37,755 bases of DNA from an uncultured Mycoplasmatota bacterium (GTDB lineage Bacteria; Bacillota_I; Bacilli_A; RF39; UBA660). The notes under the pieces were generated by a model. The model had not been told where the DNA came from. It was given only the letters and a program-made list of their open reading frames with translations, and searched no databases. The stretch is taken from contig USGP01000011.1 of NCBI GenBank assembly GCA_900554315.1, positions 1-37,755 on the forward strand, in the 5' to 3' direction. This document shows positions 32,476 to 37,755 of this stretch, piece by piece (within the stretch, counting starts at the first letter, position 1; each line of letters begins with the position of its first letter). The position numbers and the translations under genes were made by a program.

Positions 32476-34496
32476 CTTTCTTCATAAGAACAACTACTGC
32501 ACTTAATTTTACCATTTTTTTCAACTAAATAGCTACCACATTCTGGACAAGTACCTGGAACTGGTTTATCCCAGGAAGCAAACTTACACTTTGGATAATT
32601 TTGACAGCCATAAAAAATCTTACCCTTACGTGTCTTTTTCTCTACAATCTTACCATCACATAATGGACAATCCATAACAACAACTTCTTCTTGTTTTTCT
32701 TTTTTGATATATTTACAAGTTGGATAATTAGAACAAGCTACAAATTCACCATATTTACCTTTACGAATAACCAAAGGACTCCCACATTCTGGACAAATCT
32801 CCCCTGTCTGTTCTGGAGCTTTCTTCTCCATATCAGCAAAAGCATTCTTAACTCTAGGTTCAAACAATCTATAAAATTTATCCAATAACTCATTCCAAAC
32901 TTCTTTTCCTTCTGCAACTTTATCCAAATCTTCTTCCATATCGCGAGTATACTCTACATTAATTAAATCACTAAAGAATTCTTGTAATTTATCAGTTGTT
33001 TCAATACCCATTTCCGTAGGTTTAAATTTCTTATCTTCCATCTCAACATAATTACGTTCTTTAATAGTATCAATAATTTTAGCATATGTAGAAGGACGAC
33101 CAATACCTAATTCTTCTAATTCTTTAATAAGTTTTGCTTCCGTATATCTTGCAGGTGGTTTCGTAAAATGTTGTTCACTCTGAACATCTGTCGCAACACA
33201 TTCCTGTTTATCATGAATCTCAGGTAAAATCTTATCTTCACTAGATTCATAATCACGATACACTTTCAAATATCCTTCAAATAACAATACTTGGCCTGTT
33301 GTCTTAAATTTATAATCATGATTATCAAAAATAATTGTTGTCTGATTAACCTTAGCATCAGCCATTAAAGAAGCCAATGTTCTCTTATAAATTAAAGAGT
33401 ATAACTTAAATTCATCTGGTTTTAAGTAAGGTTTTACAACCTCAGGAGTACGCATAACACTAGTTGGACGAATAGCTTCATGTGCATCTTGAACATTTTC
33501 TTTCTTTTTACTCTGTTTAACATATCCTACATAATTTTTACCATACTGTTCTTCAATATACTTTCTAGCAGGTACAATAAAATCATCAGATAAACGCGTA
33601 GAATCTGTTCTCATATAAGTAATAAGACCAACAGTTTCATTACCTAAATCAATACCTTCATACAATTTTTGAGCGATACTCATAGTTTTTCTAGCTGGAA
33701 ATCCTAATTTAGTAGAAGCTTCTTGTTGTAAAGTTGAAGTAATAAATGGAAACTTACTCTTACGAGACTTCTCTTTTGTTTCTACAGATTCAACAGTATA
33801 AATATCACCTAAAGCATCTAATACTTTATCTGCTTCTTCTTTACTTTTTAACTCAATATCGCGAGTTTTATATTTAAAAAGTACTGCTTCATAATCAGGA
33901 AAAATAGCTGTAATTGTCCAATACTCTTCTGGGTTAAAAGCTTCAATTTCTCGTTCACGATCAACAATAAGTTTTAATGCTACACTCTGTACACGACCAG
34001 CACTTTTAGCCCCAATCTTACTTTGTAATAATTTAGAAAGACGAAATCCTATAATTCTATCCAAAATTCTACGAGTTTCCTGACTTTTTACTAAGTTATC
34101 ATCAATCACTGTAGGATTTTTAATAGCATCCAACACTTTATCATGTGTAATTTCATGAAACAAAATACGTTTATAATGATCATCCTTAATACCTAAAGCA
34201 TCCTTTAAATGCCAAGCAATTGCTTCTCCCTCACGGTCAGGGTCGCTTGCAAGATAAACCATATCACTATCTTTAACATCTTTCTTCAATTCTTTAATAA
34301 CGGAACCTTTACCTTTAATAGGAACATAATTAGGTTTAAAACCATTTTCAATATCAACTCCTAATCCATAAGGTCCAGTCGTTGCTAAATCTCTAATATG
34401 TCCTTTAGAAGAAACTACTTTATAGTCTTTACCTAAATATTTTTCAATAGTTTTACTTTTACTAGGACTTTCGACAATAACTAAATTCTTTGACAT
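32466..34496 (-). CDS. topA: DNA topoisomerase I (type IA)
   Basis: TopA relaxes negative supercoils by transient single-strand cleavage. The N-terminal TOPRIM domain has NLVIVESPSKSKTIEKYLG and the metal-binding DPDREGEAIAWHL. The active-site Tyr is in GLITYMRTDSTRLS, followed by DAHEAIRPT and GIGRPSTYAKII. The C-terminus has three four-Cys zinc modules (CPECG...CSNYPTC, CPLCDG...CQNYPKC, CPECG...CSSC). Length (676) fits. ATG 34496 has GAGGAGG upstream; the frame could extend five residues to 34511. A TTGACA-17-TATAAG promoter lies just ahead. It is part of the rbgA-rnhB-topA-xerC cluster. Confidence 0.96.
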   Translation of the reverse strand: MSKNLVIVESPSKSKTIEKYLGKDYKVVSSKGHIRDLATTGPYGLGVDIENGFKPNYVPIKGKGSVIKELKKDVKDSDMVYLASDPDREGEAIAWHLKDALGIKDDHYKRILFHEITHDKVLDAIKNPTVIDDNLVKSQETRRILDRIIGFRLSKLLQSKIGAKSAGRVQSVALKLIVDREREIEAFNPEEYWTITAIFPDYEAVLFKYKTRDIELKSKEEADKVLDALGDIYTVESVETKEKSRKSKFPFITSTLQQEASTKLGFPARKTMSIAQKLYEGIDLGNETVGLITYMRTDSTRLSDDFIVPARKYIEEQYGKNYVGYVKQSKKKENVQDAHEAIRPTSVMRTPEVVKPYLKPDEFKLYSLIYKRTLASLMADAKVNQTTIIFDNHDYKFKTTGQVLLFEGYLKVYRDYESSEDKILPEIHDKQECVATDVQSEQHFTKPPARYTEAKLIKELEELGIGRPSTYAKIIDTIKERNYVEMEDKKFKPTEMGIETTDKLQEFFSDLINVEYTRDMEEDLDKVAEGKEVWNELLDKFYRLFEPRVKNAFADMEKKAPEQTGEICPECGSPLVIRKGKYGEFVACSNYPTCKYIKKEKQEEVVVMDCPLCDGKIVEKKTRKGKIFYGCQNYPKCKFASWDKPVPGTCPECGSYLVEKNGKIKCSSCSYEESQS

Positions 34497-34520
34497 GAAA
34501 CGCCTCCTCAACTCTATATA

Positions 34521-34549
34521 CTTATACTAACAAATTATGCTTTTGTCAA
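34521..34549 (-). promoter_or_regulatory. Promoter of topA
   Basis: A perfect TTGACA (34544-34549), 17 bases, TATAAG (34521-34526) on the minus strand, 25 bases upstream of the start. Confidence 0.65.
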
Positions 34550-34556
34550 CGATTAA

Positions 34557-35195
34557 TTATCTTCTATTAACCTTTACATCAGGTTTTATATGACAAACTT
34601 CGTCAAATCGACGAACAATATCACCATTTTCAATAAAAGGAGATAAATAATCATTAATATATTTAGAATCCAAACTTCTAAAACTCAAACTTGTTACAAT
34701 TAATATCTTACCAACATCACGACAAACAGGACTACGATAAATACTATCATCAATTCCAACTTCATACATTTTAGCAATATCTTGTTGTACTCGATCGGCA
34801 TGAATATGATGAAAAGTTTGAAAATATTTAGCCAAACTATCAAATTGTCTATCTAAAAATGCACGTGTTTTCTTTGGGTCTATTGTCATACCTGCAATAC
34901 TTCTTTTAATTTCACTAGATAAGGGTTGATAACCGTATATATTATAAACCCCAGTAAATTTTCCCATAACTAAACTATAATCATAAAAATCAGAATACTC
35001 TCTACTACGAAGAACATCATTAACTTTTCTATCTAAGGACCCTTTAGAAGTAGAACTAGCAATCATATCATCCATCTGAATACAATCATCAGGATGTCTA
35101 TAACGAAAGAAGTTAGGAGAAGCCCCTAAAGAAAATGCATGATCACTATAATAACTAGCTTTAACATCACCAACAACATCAGAAAAAATTCCCAT
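34557..35195 (-). CDS. Hypothetical protein, 212 residues
   Basis: No family is recognised. The product is soluble, with no signal peptide or membrane segment. It begins MGIFSDVVGDVKASYYSDHA and has an aromatic and polar middle (SDFYDYSLVMGKFTGVYNIY). A probable helical region follows (DRQFDSLAKYFQTFHHIHAD), and then a hydrophobic strand (VGKILIVTSLSF). The end is basic (VKVNRR). GAGGTGA precedes ATG 35195. It sits between rnhB and topA, a slot that in Bacillus includes dprA, but it shows no DprA Rossmann motif. Confidence 0.65.
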   Translation of the reverse strand: MGIFSDVVGDVKASYYSDHAFSLGASPNFFRYRHPDDCIQMDDMIASSTSKGSLDRKVNDVLRSREYSDFYDYSLVMGKFTGVYNIYGYQPLSSEIKRSIAGMTIDPKKTRAFLDRQFDSLAKYFQTFHHIHADRVQQDIAKMYEVGIDDSIYRSPVCRDVGKILIVTSLSFRSLDSKYINDYLSPFIENGDIVRRFDEVCHIKPDVKVNRR

Positions 35196-35236
35196 ATTAT
35201 CACCTCTATTATATTATTCTAAAAAATGATATTAAT

Positions 35237-36223
35237 TTAAAATAAAGTTAACTGTTTTTCTAAAAAATCGCGAACAGGTCCATAACTTTTACGGTGTTCA
35301 GGTATAATACCATATTTTTCGATTGCTTCCAAGTGTTTTTTGGTTGGATACCCTTTATTGTCTTTAAAATCATACATTGGATATTTTTTATCGAGTTCAT
35401 CCAACATACGATCTCTAGTTACTTTTGCAATTACACTAGCAGCGCTAATGGTAATGCTCTTAAAATCACCCTTAATAATGGAAGTAGTTGGAATATCTAA
35501 AGATAAAGGCATCGCATCAATCAAAATATGTTCAGGAACAACACCACAATTTTTAATTGCTTCTTTCATGGCTAGTTTAGTTGCCTCATAAATATTAACT
35601 TCATCTATTTTTTTCTCAGATATAATACCCACTCCAACACCAAGTGCTTGCTTCATAATTTCATCATAAAAATATTCTCTTTTCTTTTCACTTAACTTTT
35701 TAGAATCAGTAAGTCCTTCTAAAGAAAACTCCTCAGGTAAAACAACACAAGCTGCAACAACTGGACCAACCAATGGACCACGCCCAACTTCATCAACACC
35801 AGCAATTAAAGTAATACCCTTTTCTCTTAACTTTCTTTCAAAGTAATAATTATCTTCTGTACAAATCAAAAGTTCTAACTTTTGAATCAACTTTTTATCT
35901 TTAGGCTTATTCTCTAATTTTTTTAATTCATAAGTAGAAACAATGTTGGCAAATCGATATCCACGAATCTCAACAATTCTTTGCTCATCAAAAAAATTAG
36001 TACCAACTTCAAAAGAATCATAATATTTAATATCCGTACCAAAATAGCCTTTTTTTACATCCCAGGAAATAGAAGAATAATATTCATTATCACAAGAAAG
36101 ATTAATATCTCCCGTCTCTTCTAATATATCCTGACACACTAAACTTGCTCCACTAATAATGATATATTTGCTTTTATCTAAATCTAAACTATCTAATTTT
36201 TGAAATATTTCTTCTTTTGTCAT
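35237..36223 (-). CDS. rnhB: Ribonuclease HII with an N-terminal nucleotidyltransferase-like extension
   Basis: RNase HII cuts RNA-DNA hybrids and single ribonucleotides in DNA. The catalytic domain (about 140-328) has AGVDEVGRGPLVGPVVAA (Asp and Glu), TDSKKLS, the catalytic Asp in ILIDAMPL, and a fourth acid in SVIAKVTRDRMLDEL. It ends YPTKKHLEAIEKYG and HRKSYGPVR. The N-terminal 125 residues are an additional domain: ISGASLVCQDILEETGDINL, later IRGYRFANIVSTYELKKL and KPKDKKLIQKLELL. This order resembles minimal nucleotidyltransferase-like proteins (G-x-A-L followed by an acidic DI-L strand, then a K..R/KD..D end), but the acidic pair is degenerate. It is downstream of rbgA, as in Bacillus. 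Confidence 0.92.
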   Translation of the reverse strand: MTKEEIFQKLDSLDLDKSKYIIISGASLVCQDILEETGDINLSCDNEYYSSISWDVKKGYFGTDIKYYDSFEVGTNFFDEQRIVEIRGYRFANIVSTYELKKLENKPKDKKLIQKLELLICTEDNYYFERKLREKGITLIAGVDEVGRGPLVGPVVAACVVLPEEFSLEGLTDSKKLSEKKREYFYDEIMKQALGVGVGIISEKKIDEVNIYEATKLAMKEAIKNCGVVPEHILIDAMPLSLDIPTTSIIKGDFKSITISAASVIAKVTRDRMLDELDKKYPMYDFKDNKGYPTKKHLEAIEKYGIIPEHRKSYGPVRDFLEKQLTLF

Positions 36224-36278
36224 AATACAACCTCAAATCCATCTTAATTCTACCACAAATATAAAAAAGAATAAAAAT

Positions 36279-37163
36279 TTATTCTTTTTCTTTTAATCGA
36301 TCAAAAGTAACAGGGCCAAAATAACCATTCTTAAAATCTTGAATAATGATTTGAGAAACTCTCTCATAATCAGCTACACCACCTCGACTCAAAGCGCCTC
36401 TTCTACTAGCAATCATATCGTAAACTTCAATCAAGTCATCATCCAACTCACTAATACCATATCTATTTTCCAATGATTTAGGATATAATTCATATAATTT
36501 ATGTAAAATAAAGGAAGCAATTTGATCATCATTTAAAATATCCTCTTTAATAGCAGAAAAACTTGCTAAAATATGAGCAGCCTCCTGATCTTCCAACTTT
36601 GGCCATAAAATACCGGGCGTATCTAACAAATCAATATTTTTATGAATACGAATCCAACTCAAGCTTTTTGTAAAACCGGGTTTATTACCAACACCAGCAC
36701 TTTTCTTACCAACCAAACGATTAATTAAAGTACTTTTACCAACGTTTGGAATACCTAAAATTAAAGCACGAATATTACGAGGCTTTAATCCCTTTTCTCT
36801 ACGCTTTTTATTTTCATCTTCTAATATCTTTTCACTAACATCTACAATCTTATTAACATTAGTCCCTTTCATTAAATCGACAGGAATAACTTGATAACCA
36901 AGGTTCTCATAATAAGAAATAAACTTATCTGTTTCACTTTTATCACACAAATCATACTTTGTCATAATTAATATTCTTGGTTTATTTTTAATCAAATCAT
37001 CAATATCAACAATTTTAGAAGACCTAGGCATTCTAGCATCAATCACTTCATAAACAATATCAATCAAATCTAACTTCTCTTTAATTTCTCTCTTCGTCTT
37101 AGCCATATGACCAGGATACCAATGAATATTATTCTTTTGAAATCCTTTTTCTTCATTTGCCAT
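36279..37163 (-). CDS. rbgA: Ribosome biogenesis GTPase RbgA (YlqF)
   Basis: RbgA is a circularly permuted GTPase needed for late assembly of the 50S subunit. Motif order is permuted: G4 (MTKYDLC, Thr in place of the usual Asn), then G1 (LGIPNVGKST), G2 region (KPGFTKSLSW) and G3 (LLDTPGILWP). The N-terminal IHWYPGHMAKTKREI is diagnostic of the family. The C-terminal domain ends with FKNGYFGPVTFDR. Length (294) is typical. ATG 37163 is preferred over an in-frame GTG at 37172 that touches the GAGGAA ribosome site. A TATAAT element lies just upstream. It begins the rbgA-rnhB-topA run. Confidence 0.95.
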   Translation of the reverse strand: MANEEKGFQKNNIHWYPGHMAKTKREIKEKLDLIDIVYEVIDARMPRSSKIVDIDDLIKNKPRILIMTKYDLCDKSETDKFISYYENLGYQVIPVDLMKGTNVNKIVDVSEKILEDENKKRREKGLKPRNIRALILGIPNVGKSTLINRLVGKKSAGVGNKPGFTKSLSWIRIHKNIDLLDTPGILWPKLEDQEAAHILASFSAIKEDILNDDQIASFILHKLYELYPKSLENRYGISELDDDLIEVYDMIASRRGALSRGGVADYERVSQIIIQDFKNGYFGPVTFDRLKEKE

Positions 37164-37222
37164 AATTATCACTTCCTCGTTTTAAATCTATTCCATTATA
37201 TCATACTTTTAATCCAAAAGAA

Positions 37223-37243
37223 AAAGTAGAATAAATCTACTTT
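37223..37243 (-). terminator. Intrinsic terminator after the flavodoxin gene
   Basis: AAAGTAGA, 5-base loop, TCTACTTT (8 bp) is followed by TTCTTTT on the minus strand, 18 bases past the stop. Confidence 0.65.
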
Positions 37244-37261
37244 ATAAGTTGTAATTTGTCT

Positions 37262-37755
37262 TTATTTTTGTATTTCATTAGCTATCTTATCTAAACTAGA
37301 AAAATCAATAAAATTAACCTTTTTGTTATAAGTTTCTATCATTGCTCTATCTTCAGCTGTTTGCTTTTCATTTGGTAAATTCTTAACTGCATTATAAAGC
37401 AATTTCATCATAGTTTTATGGGCAAAGTTTAATTTTGAATAATCTATTCCACCTCTTAAATGGAAGATTTTTGCTTTTTCAAGAACTTCTTTTGATATCT
37501 GATTTTTTATATTATTCCTTATATTATTTTTATTTACTTCATCCGTTGGGTCCGAAAGACCAACTGTTGCAATAAGAATTTTTTTGTTTGAAATATTATT
37601 TAATTTTTTTAGTGTTTTTGACATCCCTAATACTCCACCGGCATACAAAGCACCTAAATAAATAATATTATCATAATCATTTATTTGTTGATTAATTTTT
37701 TTAAAAGAAATTGCTTTTATATTAGTTCTTTTTGAAAGTTCTTCTGCGTATTGTT
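37262..37755 (-). CDS. Flavodoxin-domain protein, partial (5' end beyond the window)
   Basis: The frame is open to the right edge, so the N-terminus with the FMN phosphate loop is missing; about 163 residues are seen. The visible part has DYDNIIYLGALYAGGVLGMS (the isoalloxazine-side loop), KKILIATVGLSDP, and FHLRGGIDYSKLNFAHKTMM. These match the flavodoxin_5/HemG-like group, whose members bind FMN and carry out electron transfer or protoporphyrinogen oxidation. No heme genes are near, so a general flavodoxin role is as likely. It ends in a terminator before rbgA. Confidence 0.75.
   Translation of the reverse strand, partial: QYAEELSKRTNIKAISFKKINQQINDYDNIIYLGALYAGGVLGMSKTLKKLNNISNKKILIATVGLSDPTDEVNKNNIRNNIKNQISKEVLEKAKIFHLRGGIDYSKLNFAHKTMMKLLYNAVKNLPNEKQTAEDRAMIETYNKKVNFIDFSSLDKIANEIQK

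Noticed and set aside
1..37755. CRISPR arrays, tRNA or rRNA genes, insertion sequences
   Set aside because: I saw no regularly spaced repeats, no tRNA cloverleaf with a TTC arm, no rRNA-like stretch and no transposase.

Overview
The window is a stretch of AT-rich bacterial chromosome carrying mostly housekeeping genes, almost all on the minus strand. Gene content and order point to a low-G+C Gram-positive of the Bacilli/Erysipelotrichia-Mollicutes side of the Firmicutes. It has a walled-cell gene set (murG, murB, divIB), LexA with a Cheo-box-like operator, a T-box leader and strong AGGAGG-type ribosome binding sites. TGA is used as stop and TGG as Trp, so the genetic code is standard. Several blocks keep Bacillus-like synteny: murG-murB-divIB; polA-mutM; comN-secDF-rel-dtd-hisS-aspS-(tcdA); rbgA-rnhB-topA-xerC(codV). 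No rRNA, tRNA, IS element, prophage or CRISPR array was seen. The species cannot be named from the sequence alone.

Layout. 1-3440: three tandem paralogous polytopic membrane proteins (GT-C glycosyltransferase-like), the first cut by the window edge. They lie downstream of divIB, murB and murG (3444-6128), all apparently transcribed leftwards from one promoter near 6205-6233. 6303-8533: a rightward group of tmcAL, gmk and a small membrane protein. 8534-11303: an unknown protein, pyk and mutM/fpg. 11318-14888: polA, a 56-residue membrane peptide and the divergent lexA, with two LexA-box-like sites between them. 14910-16425: tcdA and an unknown protein. 16480-16662: a structured ncRNA of about 183 nt with its own promoter and terminator. 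16775-18274: an alpha/beta hydrolase and a membrane-anchored protein. 18349-21706: a T-box-controlled hisS-aspS operon. 21749-29149: comN-like, secDF, rel, dtd, an AI-2E family permease and an M3-like metallopeptidase. 29282-32403: an ADP-ribosyltransferase-fold protein, a XerC/CodV recombinase lacking a catalytic arginine, and a large unknown protein. 32466-37163: topA, an unknown protein, rnhB with an extra N-terminal domain, and rbgA. 37262-37755: a flavodoxin-domain protein cut by the right edge.

The most notable points are: (i) an ADP-ribosyltransferase with R-S-ExE motifs in a housekeeping neighbourhood; (ii) a XerC/CodV homologue in which the conserved Arg-His of box II is missing in frame; (iii) a small SOS-controlled transmembrane peptide divergent from lexA, resembling SosA/YneA-type division inhibitors in position and layout, probably co-transcribed with polA-mutM; (iv) a T-box with overlapping Asp (GAC) and His (CAU) specifier codons ahead of hisS-aspS; (v) a natural Cys/His-rich tail on HisS; and (vi) an unassigned structured RNA. 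Lineage-specific proteins of unknown function sit at 8534, 15589, 31057 and 34557, interspersed among the conserved genes.
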